The translations under genes were made by a program, and so were the position numbers. Positions 22,438-34,015 of a stretch of DNA of 64,000 nucleotides are shown in pieces. Origin of the DNA: Brachypterus glaber (taxonomy: Eukaryota > Arthropoda > Insecta > Coleoptera > Kateretidae); contig OY294052.1 of assembly GCA_958510825.1 (NCBI GenBank), positions 8,949,816 to 9,013,815 on the forward strand. Reading direction: 5' to 3'. The notes beneath the pieces are model-generated. The model saw only the letters and a list, made by a program, of their open reading frames with translations, did not search any database and was not told the origin of the DNA. Positions within the stretch are counted from its first letter, which is position 1, and every line of letters starts with the position of its first letter.

Positions 22438-22730
22438 AACCCCCCATAACTTTTTTGTTTTTGGGGGATTACTTTTAAAATAACTAGAATTGACCCTTAT
22501 AATAAAAATAATTTTCCTTAAAAAGTTTTTTTTTATTCAACCCCCCATAACTTCTTTGTTTCTGGGGGGATTACTTTTAAAATTAGTAGAATTGACCCTT
22601 ATAATAAAAATAATTTTCTTTAAAAGGTTACAGCATATTCATTCCGCTTTTTTTGATTTTTTAAAAAGTTAAACCCACCATAAGTTTTTTGTTTTTGAGG
22701 GGATTCCTTTTAAAAATAATAGGAATCTTC
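22438..22730. repeat. imperfect tandem repeat, ~100-bp unit x3
   Basis: Units start AACCCCCCATAACTT at 22438 and 22538 and AACCCACCATAAG at 22670. The first two share TAGAATTGACCCTTATAATA. They are followed by a GGACGGACAGACAGATGGACG block common in insect dispersed repeats. Confidence 0.75.
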
Positions 22731-22939
22731 CTGACATCGGACGGACAGACAGATGGACGGACATTTGAAAAAAAGAGTTGCTTATTTTTTCATGAAAAAA
22801 ATTTGTATCCAAGAATTTTGTGTCTAGGATGATTTTTGAATTTTTTTGAAAATTCGTAACTACCGTCTAATATTATTCTAGCGCAGGTACCGTGAATAGA
22901 ATAATAATATTAACAATATTACATTATATTGTCAGTTAT

Positions 22940-23345
22940 TTAGAAAGAGTACCAGTTTCATTCTTTGTGTTTTTCTCATGAAAATGTAAAAAATACATAA
23001 AACATGTCATATAGTGTAACACTGTAGGAGCAACCGTTTAAAAAAAATGCAATTAAGAGGAACATTTTGTGACACTTAAAATGTTATTTTAAAAGTTACA
23101 CCTTTAATATTAAATTTAGGTATTTTGGTGAAGAATACTTTTTAGCTTAGTTTTAAGTGAAGAATCGCCCTACAGCATTAAAATTTTATTGGTGCTTTTT
23201 TGTTCACCATGTCCATCTTCGTAGGGCCGCAGCTCCCTTAGGGCTTATTTTCAAACCAACCTTTATAAGAACTTTTTTTCATATTTTTTAACATAGAATC
23301 ATCTCTTAAATTTCTCGAACTTATTTCTGAATAACCCTGTATATT
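22940..23345. mobile_element. decayed half of the 1.2-kb foldback family
   Basis: Resembles one arm of 16037-17212: ACACTGTAGGAGCAACCGTT, CAGCATTAAAATTTTATTGG, GGGCCGCAGCTCCCTTAGG, and the end ACCCTGTATATTC. The second arm is absent. Confidence 0.55.
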
Positions 23346-23956
23346 CTAAATTAAGTCATAATAAACTTTGCAGAAAAATAATAACTTTTAAGTGTGTGAT
23401 AAGAAAGGTAGTATAGGTTTTGTAAATTACTATCGATCTGCTATAACTATCTGGGGAAAATATTTGTGGTTTTGAAGAAGACCTTAACAACGAAAGAGAT
23501 TTCCGTTATGGTAATAGTTTGAGATAAAATAGTTTTATTTCCTTCATTCATATTAAATTTAAATATACAGAGACTGAATTTAAAGTAGGGACGGTTTTTC
23601 GATAGGTTTTTAATGTTTTTATGTAAATGACTTAGATATAGAATTTTAGAATTGTTATTTTATAACATATTGGTTAAATAGATGAGATAAGGAAAATTAG
23701 GTTTTTATTTCTTTTTATTATGTTCCATTATAATGTTAAGGTTGCAGTCCAAACCTACAGTATATTTTTACTATAAAATAAATTTTTAAATGAAACTTCA
23801 GCTAATATGTAATAAAATAAAAAAAAATCAAAATAATACCAATTCTCTAGGTTTAGCCACCTAAACACCGGTTTTAGCCAGAAAAATTCACCATTTTACA
23901 ACGAATTTTAAAACTGTGAACAAGTGCTTTGGTCCAGAGAGTGTTTCGAAAAAGTG
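23346..23956. other. gene-free stretch
   Basis: AT-rich spacer with no supported feature. Confidence 0.5.
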
Positions 23957-23963
23957 TCCGAAT

Positions 23964-23994
<31 letters not shown>

Positions 23995-24055
23995 TTTTAT
24001 AGTGATACAGAAAGACCGCCCGAAGTCACCTCATCTGATGGTACTTGGTATAGAA
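23957..24055 (-). mobile_element. LINE 3' end with (AAAT)n tail
   Basis: On the - strand GAGGTGACTTCGGGCGGTC and TTTCTGTATCACTATAAAAT are followed by about nine AAAT units (23961-23999). This is a typical 3' terminus of an RTE/CR1-type insect LINE without its coding region. Confidence 0.45.
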
Positions 24056-24298
24056 TTAATTTGATTTGGGGTTGATAGAGTAGTTTATTTGAAATTAATA
24101 AAAAATAAAAACAGTATTTTAAATTTTCTATTTAGTTATTAAATTAACAAGTTATAAGACTAGATAACCTAGATCTCTAAAGAAGTAAGAATAATGGTTT
24201 AAAATTAAATTAAACAACGTATGCCTTATCAATTGAATATGGAATTAATTAACAGTTTTGTTTAATTCTGACGTGAAAAGCAAAATATTTCATAGGTA

Positions 24299-24550
24299 CA
24301 CTGATAAAACAGTTTATTTGTGTGTACAAAATATTTGGTTGGATCTGGTCAATTGAATTATTGGTTGTGATAAATAAATTTTATTTCTGTCAAATAAATT
24401 ATTTTGTTTCCATTAATAAATGACTTTGAAATTAAAATATTTATTTACATTAACTAAATATTTATTTGACTTAAATAAAATTTATTTCTCACAACCAAAT
24501 AATTTAATTGGCCATATCCAAATAAATCTAAATTATCTTTTTTATCAGTG
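24299..24550. mobile_element. Tc1/mariner-type MITE, CACTGATAAAA ends (252 bp)
   Basis: CACTGATAAAACAGTTTATTT at the left and AAATTATCTTTTTTATCAGTG at the right, flanked by TA. Interior blocks ATTGGTTGTGATAAATAAAT and ATTTATTTCTCACAACCAA also pair, so the whole element folds back. Confidence 0.75.
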
Positions 24551-25210
24551 TAGACCCCGTGAAGTATACAATGAAAAGCGTAGCTTTTTACTTGGCAACG
24601 TAATATCTTTCTTAGAAAAAGCATTCTAGGTTGATCCATTCTCCTGCATAATAAGCATCAACGCAAAAATTAAATAATATCTTCTCAGTTTCCGTTTTAT
24701 AAAATTTGCTATATGACACCCAAATGTGTCGAAATGTGCTTTATATGACATTTATTTTTTTATTTCATTTTTTCACGTTTCATAAAAAATAGAGGAATAA
24801 AAATGAAAATTTTTGGTTGGTATTGTTTTTGATCTTCAGAAGAAAAAATAGCATAAAAATCATTTCATAAGACGTTTTCAAGCACTCGTCAATATTTTTT
24901 AAATATAATATAAAATTTTAAACTATCACAAAAGGAACATTTTGAAAAACTAGCAACTATTTAAGTGAAACAAAAAAAATCTATAATAAAACCTTGGCTT
25001 TTTGCCGGTTTTTGCACAAAATTAAATTTTTCTCAAAAAGGGCCTGTCGGATTTTGCTCTTTTTGGTGTCAAATTAATCGTACGGATACGGGGAATATTT
25101 TTCAAGAGAGAAATTTAGTGCTCTCGATTTTCGCATTTAAGGTACATTCAAACCAACCGTGACCCCTATTTAAAATTTGTATATTCCTCTGAATTTCCGC
25201 TAAATGACCA

Positions 25211-25879
25211 AACAGTAAACTGAATATTCAGTACAAATGGATAGGAAAAAAGTTATTATCCTATGCAAATGTACTTTAATTTTTGTTTAAAAAAAACACT
25301 ATAATTTCAAAGTCAAGTACTTTAATATTCAACCCCTTCTGCTCCAGCCGGTTTGAACTTTTTTTAAGGTACAGGTGCCTATACCAGATTAAAATGTATA
25401 TAAAAAACTCGTAAACATATATCCAACTGTGGATATTGTGGTATATTTTGTTATACCTACGAATATCCATACGTGGGAGATTAGCTCAGCGGTCTAAGGC
25501 ATCGATATAGCGTTGACACTGAGCTATGATCGTGAGTTCAAACCTCACTGGCGCCGATTGCCTTTTTCAGTTAATTAATAATTGAAATTTGACGAAGGCG
25601 TACTCCCTAGATATATTGGTTCGAAAGTCAATTAAAGCCCGTGGTTCCTTCTACTACTAGACCACACAAGTCCTGGACTTAGGGGATGCTTAATTAAGTA
25701 GAATAGTACGAGGTTAAAAATAAACATAAACATAAACATAAACAATGGAGCGGAAGGGGTTAAGGATAGACATAATACGTCGCGTGTTTTTAACAAAGAT
25801 TAAAGTAAAATTGTATAGGATAATAACTTCCGATTTCCTGTCCATTTGTAACTGAATATTCAGTTTACTTTTTACAGTG
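25211..25879. mobile_element. TIR element with AGTAAACTGAATATTCAGT ends, host of a nested SINE
   Basis: The left arm (AGTAAACTGAATATTCAGT, ATGGATAGGAAA, GTTATTATCCTAT) pairs with the right arm (ATAGGATAATAACTTC, CATTTG, ACTGAATATTCAGTTTACT). The right terminus is CAGTG before TA. A full SINE (25475-25744) sits inside. A partial copy of the same end occurs at 61404-61500. Confidence 0.75.
25475..25744 (+). mobile_element. tRNA-derived SINE, head type 1 (full length)
   Basis: Best-preserved type-1 copy. A-box-like TTAGCTCAGCGGTCTAAGG and B-box-like GAGTTCAAACCTC are followed by the shared body and an (AAACAT)n tail (25719-25744). It is nested in the TIR element at 25211-25879, so it inserted later. 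Confidence 0.9.
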
Positions 25880-27646
25880 TAAGGAACTTTTTCTTTTTCA
25901 CTTCGCAAATTAATATCAAAAAGTTATATCTGTATAGTAGTATTATACTAAAATGCATTGTATTATTACATTGCAATGTAATAATACAATGTGTTATTAA
26001 TACATGCATGATAATTTATTGAATATAATATCCAACAATAAACGCCCTATCGATTCCAGGCTTTCTACGACCCTATTGTTTAAAATCCACAAAACCCCAC
26101 ATTCATACAAATGTATTTGTTAATTATCTATTAAAATGGTGAAAATCGCCCAAGTTTTATTGGTAACGATTGGTAATTTGGGTAATAAATTCTTGCTAAA
26201 TTGTTTGTTTGGTTCAACTGAAAGGTTACTGACCGGGAATGGATGTAAATTTTGGTCGTTAATATTCACAGGATAATGCATCAGACAACTTTTAAACTGC
26301 GTCTGATTAAAAAAATATTCAAATGGCTACATTACCTAATTAGAAAATGCAAATTAGAAAATGAAAATTAGAAAATGAAAATTAGAAAATAAAAATTGGA
26401 AAATGAAAATTAATACATATATCCACAAAAAAATCAAAGTGTGCCGTAGCACAAAAGGGACCTATAATTTATTTATTTTGCTTACTTGGCTTTCAATTAG
26501 TCTGAATAACTATTAGTTCTGCCTTAAATTAGATGAAATTGGTCCTTTTTGGGAAAATAACCATATTTTTTCAACTTTGATATAGCTCCCAACAGAATAT
26601 GGCTATTTTCCCCAAAAAGGGCCAACCCAATTAGGGTGTTTGTACGGTTTTCTTTTAGAGTAAATCTAATTTTTTAATTTAACGAAATCAAAAATAGGTC
26701 GTTCTATTTGAAAATTACATAAACAGTAAATTCTTAGCCTACTACTAAAAGATTTGAAATGTCAAGTTCCAGAAATATTCCAATATGGACGTCATAGGAC
26801 CGCCATGTTGTTTTTATGAAAAATTGCTCCTATGGCGTCATCTTTAATGCAAATATCGACTTATGACATGTCATTAAAAAGAGAATCCAAAAATGTAAAC
26901 AAATGTATAGGGTTCTATTTAAAAATCAAAAGTTGGTATCACTTCCGCTTAGATCGGAAACGATAATTTTTATATTGACCATGCCAAAATGGGTGTATTT
27001 ACGGTTCATACAATTTCTGTAAATTTTAGAATTTTATAGTTAAGGGGATAATTCGTAGGCAATACTTCTTTTGACCCCCGGTATAAACTCCAATACAACG
27101 TAATTTATAATTGGAAAAACTGGAGTTTGTAAGTCATTATGTATCGAGTTGATAAGTACAAAAAAAAAAAAATATGCTTTAGAAATAAGAAATTTTTGTA
27201 AATATGATAAAATAATAGTTATTTTTACTATGTTAAAATTGTGGCTTGGTTAATTGCAGTAAAAAAGAAAAGAGATGACTATAAAATATATCAAAATATC
27301 ATTTGTTCTTAGAATTTTAAACATGGTGTAAACTGTAATGCCAATCCAAAACAAAAATCCCTAAATCAGTCATCAATTTAAATGTAAGTTTTTTTTTTAT
27401 TTTAGAGCAAAATAGAAAAAAATTGCACAAAGCACTCGTTTCATAACACGGTTTTAGCGAACTGGCCGCAAGCTGTTCGTTTGGACTTTTTATGAAACTA
27501 GTACTTTACTATACTATATTATTCCTATGTTTTATCAAATAACAACATAAAAAAAGAACCACCCGAGTGTTACACTTTCGATGCCTTATTAATATTTCAT
27601 GAAAGATTTTTATAAATCCTTTAAAAGGTTATTTTCTTTATTTCAG
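25880..27646. other. gene-free stretch upstream of the neuroligin exon
   Basis: Probable intron. It holds a GAAAATGAAAATTA-type short tandem at 26340-26415 and a hairpin at 26535-26625 (TTTTTGGGAAAATAACCATATT / AATATGGCTATTTTCCCCAAA). No further exon was recognised. Confidence 0.5.
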
Positions 27647-27798
27647 CGAGCTGGCTCAGTGCGTGGAGAAGATTTACCCTTTGTATTAGGACTACCCCTT
27701 ATTGGGGGTGGAGCGTTTTTTCCACACAACTATAGCCACAATGATGCTTCAGTATCAAAAACTCTCATTCACTATATCAGCAATTTTATTAGAAAAGG
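27647..27798 (+). CDS. neuroligin-like internal exon (carboxylesterase type B family)
   Basis: A 152-bp internal exon with a clean acceptor (pyrimidine tract, TTTATTTCAG) and a consensus donor (AAAAGG|GTAAGT). It starts in phase 0 and ends two bases into a codon. The product reads RAGSVRGEDLPFVLGLPL, then GGGAFFPHNYSHNDASVS, then HYISNFIRKG. The GEDLPYVxGxPL...FFPxNYSxxD...S...xxYxxNFxxxG pattern is characteristic of insect neuroligins in the C-terminal half of the cholinesterase-like ectodomain. Neuroligins are postsynaptic adhesion receptors for neurexins. The preceding residue in relatives is usually the end of a YPQ/TQ-type sequence and the next is xPN. Neither flanking exon was found within the window, implying introns of more than 27 kb and 36 kb, or exons that I missed. 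Another carboxylesterase-like adhesion molecule is possible. Confidence 0.8.
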
Positions 27799-27856
27799 GT
27801 AAGTGAATAAACATTTTTATCATAAACTTGAGTTTTTATATAGAAACGCTTTTATA

Positions 27857-28315
27857 CAGTGCCGTCCAAAAGTCACCCCCCCCCCTTTTAACTTTTGAAC
27901 GAGTTAAGATATCGAATTTTTTTTTATAAATTTTTATTTATGTCAACTAAAATTAGTTTAATAAACATTTTTTTATGATGAAATTAGGCATTTTTAAAAA
28001 ATTATTTGTTTTTTTTAGAGGAATTTTGACATTAATACCCATTTTCAACCCCATTTTAAACCCAATTTTTTTTTAATTTAAAAATATGGAGTTAAATGGA
28101 GAATTTTATAAGCTTTAAAATGATGTATTACACAACCCCCCTTTCCATTTAAAAAAATGTGACCCCATGCCCCCCTGCCCACATTTTAAGAGCTGAAAGT
28201 ATTAAATATATGCTAAAAGATACTTTAAGTTGTCTTATTTAAAAGTTCCAAATTTGAAGTCGATATCTCAACTGGTTCAAAAGTTAAGAGTGGGGTGACT
28301 TTTAGGACCGCTCTG
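27857..28315. mobile_element. CAGNGCGGTCC foldback, copy 2 (459 bp, left arm shortened)
   Basis: Ends CAGTGCCGTCCAAAAGTCA and AGGACCGCTCTG with TA on both sides. About 250 bp of the left arm are deleted. It begins only 58 bp after the neuroligin splice donor. Confidence 0.85.
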
Positions 28316-28317
28316 TA

Positions 28318-28953
28318 TGATCCCCTCGAAGAAATCTACACTGCAGTATACCTTTATGTAACTCTTAGAATACCTATTTTTTTGTGATTTTATAACCTAA
28401 TTGTTTTCTGGTTTCTGTTTTGTTTCTTTAACATGTGGTTAAATCCAATTCACCAAAATAGTTAAACAAGATTAAAGAAATAGTGGTATGGAAATTTAAT
28501 ATAAATTTACAAATTTAATCTTTTTAAAATGTTATTTTAAAAAATGAAAGTCCTCTCAAATTATATCTATATTTACCGCGTAAATTTTACTCTCACTACC
28601 AAACTATACTCTTTAGATGATTAAACCTTATGTTAAAGTTTGGACGTTTTTTAAAAATCTGTGTTTAAAAAGTAATAGCAGTAAAACCAACCAACCCTTA
28701 ATCAGATCCAGCCTTGGAACAAGTATTAAATATGACGTTATTAGGTGTTCCTTGATTTGTCCTATAATTGTATGATATCAGGATAATTCGTTGTCATATG
28801 GATATTAGTAAGCCTCGTCTATTTAGTTTGGACAGTAGCATAAATCCTGCGGATATTAGTTAATTACAGTAAATTTAACAAAGGTACTACTTTATTCATA
28901 ACCCTTAAAGTTAACCAATGCGTTACAATATTGCATTAGATTATTTGACATTA
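28318..28953. other. gene-free stretch
   Basis: AT-rich spacer between two foldback copies. No supported feature. Confidence 0.5.
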
Positions 28954-28955
28954 TA

Positions 28956-29658
28956 CAGTGCGGTCCAAAAGTCACCCCCCCTTTTAACTTTTGAACCAGT
29001 TGAGATATCGACTTGAAATTTAAAACTCTTAAATAAGACAACTTAAACTATCTTTTAGCATATATTAGATATTTTCAGCTCTTAAAATGTGGGCAGGGGG
29101 GCATGGGGGGATATTTTTTTAAATGGTAAGGGGGGTGTGATACATCATTTTAAAGCTTATAAAATTCTCTATTTAAACTAATATTTTTAAATTTTTTAAC
29201 TGTTTTTTAAGGTTTTGATTTTTCAATTTTTTGTGCTAAAACATTTATTTTTTAAGTTTTTTTTATAAATTTTTATTTATGTCAACTAAAATTAGTTTAA
29301 ACGTATAATTAACATTTTTTTATGATGAAATTAGGCATTTTTAAAAAATTATTTGTTTTTTTTTAGAGGAATTTTGACATAAATATCCATTTTCAACCCC
29401 ATTTTAAACCCAAAATTTTTTTTTTTTAATTTAAAATGGAGAATTTTATAAGATTTAAAGTGATGTATTACACGACCCCCCTTTCCATTTAAAAAAATGT
29501 GCCCCCATGCCCCCCTGCCCACATTTTAAGAGCTGAAAGTGTTAAATATATGCTAAAAGATAGTTTAAGTTATCTTATTTAAAAGTTCCAAATTTGAAGT
29601 CGATATCTCAACTGGTTCAAAAGTTAAGAGGGGGGAGGATGACTTATGGACCACTCTG
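28956..29658. mobile_element. CAGNGCGGTCC foldback, copy 3 (703 bp)
   Basis: Full-length arms with ends CAGTGCGGTCCAAAAGTCA and GGACCACTCTG, flanked by TA (28954-28955, 29659-29660). Confidence 0.87.
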
Positions 29659-29754
29659 TATAGGAAAGTTGCATAATTTCGGACACCATTTACAATGTGT
29701 TCAATATTCAATAGTCGGTATTACTTTTAAATATTTTTTTAACATTAATATGTT

Positions 29755-30228
29755 TAAGCCCCTGTAGAGGGCTGAAACCGCTAAGAAAAAAAACCGTTAC
29801 AAAAAAAACCTTTACGAAAAAACCGTTACGAAAAAGTGTCCCAAAATATTTACTCGGCCGGGATCATTGTTGATGTCGTAAGCGTCACATAAATTTAAAG
29901 TTCTCGGCTGGTTTCATTGAGTTCTCGGGTGGGATCATTGTTAAATACGTTCTAATGTACAAGTAAAGCAAAATCGTGATAACATTAATATGTGACGCTT
30001 ACGATATCAACAAAGTTCTCGGCTGGGAACATTGAGTTCTCAGATGGGATCATTATTGTTATGTGACGCAAAAGTGCCCCAAAATTATGTGACGCAAAAG
30101 TGTGACGATCCCAGCCCAAAACTTTAAATTTATGTGACGCTTAAGATATTAAGAAATATTCAAGTAAAGAAAACTGGAGGCTTAAAACATGTTAATGGTA
30201 TCAGGGTTTTGCTTTACTTGTACAGATA
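29755..30228. repeat. cluster of short direct and inverted motifs
   Basis: Repeated AACCGTTACGAAAAA-like units (29780-29838), GTTCTCGGCTGGGA-like units (about 29850, 29904, 29930, 30010, 30040) and TGTGACGCTTACGATAT-like units in both orientations. The longest inverted pairs are GTAAGCGTCACATAAATTTA with TAAATTTATGTGACGCTTAA (29873/30128) and GTACAAGTAAAGCAAAA with TTTTGCTTTACTTGTAC (29958/30208). The family is unknown. Confidence 0.7.
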
Positions 30229-30888
30229 GTTTCTTATATACACTACTGCCGAAATTGGGAAACCATGAGAAACTAGGCGTCTCTCCCTTACTAAAAGCTA
30301 AATTATGCTTCATTCGCTTATCCTTTCAAAAAAAAAAACCTTCGCATAGGTAATTAAAATCATCAAAGTTTTAGTGTAACAGCCCTTCCGACTTTGTTAT
30401 TTATTTGGTTTCCAAAGGCTTTTTAATAAATTAATTAAATTAAAATTTTAAAATAAATGTAATTACGTTTGATGGCAAACAATAAAATAACAAACTACCA
30501 CAGATGCCACAGATTCTTTGAAGTTTATTAATTATAATGTTCTTGCCACGAATTTAAACGCTAATTATGTCATTTTAATTTAAAAACTAGATTCATTAAA
30601 AAATAGCAAGTAATTCTGGATCTTTTAGGGATGTATCCACTTAAATTCTTTATTGATTAAATTAAGTTAGGCAAGTGTTTTTGGTTGATAAAGTATATAA
30701 GAAAATTAGTTATTGTCAATTTTTATTCTCTTCAGAGTCCTATAACTAGAAGAATAGTATTTTTTTATTAAATTCTGGAGTGCGGAAGGACTACGGTCCA
30801 TAGCTCTATTTTCGATTTTTTAAAAAGTTTTTTGTTTTTGAGGGGATTACTTTCAAAAAACTTCCCCGCATAAAACTAGATTTTTCCT
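30229..30888. other. gene-free stretch
   Basis: No supported gene. At 30820-30880 there is a short match to the GGGGATTACTTT repeat of 22438. Confidence 0.45.
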
Positions 30889-31140
30889 GGGAGGATTGGT
30901 GTATTGGTGTAGTGGATATGGGAGGATTGGTGTAGTGGACTACGGCGTCGTACTTGACAAGATTTGCCTTTTTCAGTTAATTAATAATTTAAATTTGGCG
31001 AAGGCGTAAGTGAAGCGGACACTCCCTATAAATTGGTTCGAAAGTCAATTAAAGCCGGTGGTTTCCTCTACTACTAGCCCACACAAGTCCTGGACTTAGG
31101 GGATGCTTAATTAAGTAGAATAGTACGAGGTTAAACAAAA
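30889..31140 (+). mobile_element. tRNA-derived SINE, head type 2, B box deleted
   Basis: The head GGAGGATTGGTGTAGTGGAC is present twice (30890 and 30921). The B-box region is deleted before ATTTGCCTTTTTCAGTTAAT. The body is that of the type-1 SINEs plus an extra GCGTAAGTGAAGCGGACAC block shared with the copy at 47615. Confidence 0.85.
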
Positions 31141-32199
31141 TGTAATGTAACTCCATTTCAAGTAGATCGGATTATTCGTTGTTGAGTTATCGTGTCTACA
31201 AAAATTGTCACATCAGACGGACGGACTGCTCTTCCATCCATCCATATGGACGGACGGACGGACGCCGTGAATAGCATAATAAAAGCATAGAATGATGATA
31301 ACTTTTAATACAATATAAAAAAATAAATACCGTTTCAAATAAATTATATTTTAGAGGAATGTCTTTGACGAGGAAAAAACGCAATATATTGTCCACTAAG
31401 AAGTGTATTCTATAGAATATGAAGCACTACATATCTTTACAGCTTGTTTTTGCCAACTAACTGCTAGTTAATTGATCATTGAGATCTTAATTAAAAGCTC
31501 ATACTTGGTAAAAGCTGGTAATTAAGATTTCGATAAAAAACCTTTTCTTAACAAAGTATGCTTTAAAATTAGCTTTTCTTTGACTTTTTCAAACTTATGT
31601 TTATTGTTTCTTTAAGATAATTTTTTTTAAATTTAATTAGAAGAGATATAATTGAGTTTAAATTAGTTTTCTATAAAACAAAGAATAAGAAATTTTGCTT
31701 CATATCTTTATACAACTAATGCAAAACAAATTGTGTTTTAATCATAGAAATTGCTTTGATACACTGATAGAAGTTACGCCGATTATTTTACCACATGTAT
31801 ACTACATAGCGATGTTTTTCCATCAACTCTGACGTAATATTTTGCTATTAACAAATGGAGTTACTGCTTTCTAGCTTAGTCGGGCAGTATACCTTTATTA
31901 GTACATACATATCTGTATAATATACAAGATATATTAAGATAGCTCGATCGGTTTTTGCTTTTTCTAGTTGGTGTGTTAGTATGTTTTGGTGGTTGGTTGG
32001 TGTGGGGTTTTTATAAAAACGAAAACTTTAAGTAACCCAAACAGCTAGCCACCAAAACATTAGACAATATTGCAACGGATCGAGTGACCCTAAAATTAAT
32101 AATTCGTTTTAGGTTCTGTTTGTGTGATGTTTGGTTTGATAAATCCATAATAATATAGTGCGAGCCCCATTACTTATAACTGAGATATTAGTACTTGTA
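31141..32199. other. gene-free stretch
   Basis: Contains a GACGGACGGAC hairpin at 31215-31265 and, at 31945-32095, a degenerate inverted pair around TATGTTTTGGTGG / CCACCAAAACATTA. No gene. Confidence 0.45.
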
Positions 32200-32689
32200 C
32201 ACTCAGAATAATCCCATCTTGTAAAATCAATAAGAATTTATTTTAATTTAAAAAAATTGCCTTTTAAAATATTAAAAGTAAAAACTTTTCGTTTTATTTA
32301 TGAATATTAATTTAAAAAAAATAATTTTTACACCAAAACGTTTTCACTTTAAAGTAAAAGTATTGTCCCTTAGTTTCATATTTTAATGTTTTCTTAATAA
32401 AATTATAATATTTTCCTTTATATTGTTGAAAAATATCAATATATAAAAAGAATTCTTTTTAAAATAAACAGTTTTTGTATTCAAATCATTTACAAGTTTT
32501 ATTTATTTAAAAGGAAACATTATTCAAATTACAATGAATATTTTTATTTTTACAATGGCTTATAAAATTAAAAAATATCTTTTTGAATTAACAAAAATCC
32601 CTGTCGGAGCAAAAAGATATTGGTTTTCTTTTAAATCATATGACTTTTGTTTGATTTTACAACGATTTTTCTCTGAGTGTAATTAATAT
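32200..32689. mobile_element. MITE with CACTCAGA ends (490 bp)
   Basis: CACTCAGAATAATCCCATCTT with GTAAAATCAA at the left pairs with TTGATTTTAC and TTTCTCTGAGTG at the right, flanked by TA. The interior is AT-rich and non-coding. Confidence 0.7.
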
Positions 32690-33396
32690 TATCGGCCTTT
32701 GTTCCTACTGGTTTTTCTTTTTTAGAAATAAACGTATTCAAAGTTCTTGCATAATAAAAAATATTTATTTTCCGTTTTCCTAAGAAAATACGATGAGAAT
32801 ACATATCATTTCTAAGTCATATTTTATTGATTTTCACGAGAAGTAAAGCAGTATGGAAAGTTCGTGTACAGATTCCTAAAAATCTGAAAAATCTTACAAG
32901 ATTACAAGATTTATTGGCGTCTCAAAATAGATGTTATGTACAAGTCATAATAAAAATGAATGAAAATAAAATACAATTTTTCGACAAGATTACGAAGATT
33001 CTTTAGAAATCTTACAAAATCTCCAAAATCATAGTTTTTGTTGACAATATTAGAAAAAAATCTTGGAAGTCCATGGATCAATCATCAGATTTTCAGCATA
33101 AGGAATTCCGTTAAATATTCCTGAACTTGAAACACTTTAATAAAGTAATTAACTTTTTTTCCAGAAAATCTTTTATAATAGGAATTAAGTCATGATTAAA
33201 ATGAATTAAAAGTAAATTGTGCACGGTATTGTTAAGTGAAAACAAAAGAAAAAAAGGACCAGAAGCAAGGAAAAAGGGCTCAAGGCTACTTTTCGCTTCG
33301 CCTTTTCACAGGAACGTGTAAGAAATCACTCCGGTTGTACAACCTTGTGCCTGGAAACAGGACAGAAATAGGAATGGAGTCTAAGGAAATTGTGTA
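32690..33396. other. gene-free stretch
   Basis: No gene recognised. 33236-33394 is richer in G and C and open on the + strand, but matches nothing I know. Confidence 0.4.
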
Positions 33397-33600
33397 CAGT
33401 GCTGTCCAAAAGTCATGCTCCCTCTTAACTTTTGAACGAGTTGAGATATCGACTATAAATTTGGAAAACTTAAGATAACTTAAACTATGTTTTGGCATAT
33501 ATTTAATATTTTGATCTTTTAAAATGTGGTCAGGGGAATAGGGGGATTTTTTTTAAGAAAAAGGGGTTGTGTATATATATAATTTTAAAGCGAATTAAAT
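33397..33600. mobile_element. CAGNGCGGTCC foldback, copy 4 (left arm only)
   Basis: CAGTGCTGTCCAAAAGTCA after TA, then CTTTTGAACGAGTTGAGATA, as in the other copies, decaying after about 33600. No right end was seen. Confidence 0.75.
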
Positions 33601-34015
33601 TCAACAACTTCCTATCCCTGGGCCCATAGGGGTGGAGTTAAAAAAAAATATTATCAGATTCAGTTTCACCGGCCTCAATAATGTTTACATGCCAGTTTTA
33701 ACGAACATATTAAAAATATTTAAAAATAATTACACCCCCACCACTGCGGGGGTAGAGTTAGAAACTTTTTATTACCAGATTTAATTTCAGCAGCCGCCAA
33801 AACTTCTAGGAGGATCATATATACCAATTGTCATAAAAATATTGTTACCATATAAAAATAATCAACCCTGCCCCCGGGGGCTCACAAAACCCTATATACC
33901 AATTTTCATGAAAATATTAAAAATATTTAAAAATACTTACCCCTTTAACCCCCGTGGGGATGTAGTTAGAAATTTTTCATTATCAGATCAAATTTCAGCA
34001 ACTATACAGCAATTT
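33601..34015. repeat. diverged tandem repeat, ~3 units
   Basis: Three imperfect units share a CCCC..GGGG-type hairpin (TGGGCCCATAGGGGTGGAG; CTGCGGGGGTAGAG; CCCGTGGGGATGTAG), then GTTAGAAATTTTTCATTATC-like and AGATTnAnTTTCAGCA. TATACCAATTTTCATGAAAA between units is a motif frequent in insect dispersed repeats. Confidence 0.65.

Noticed and set aside
33236..33478. 80-codon + strand frame
   Set aside because: Its second half is the arm of a foldback element and its first half matches nothing known.
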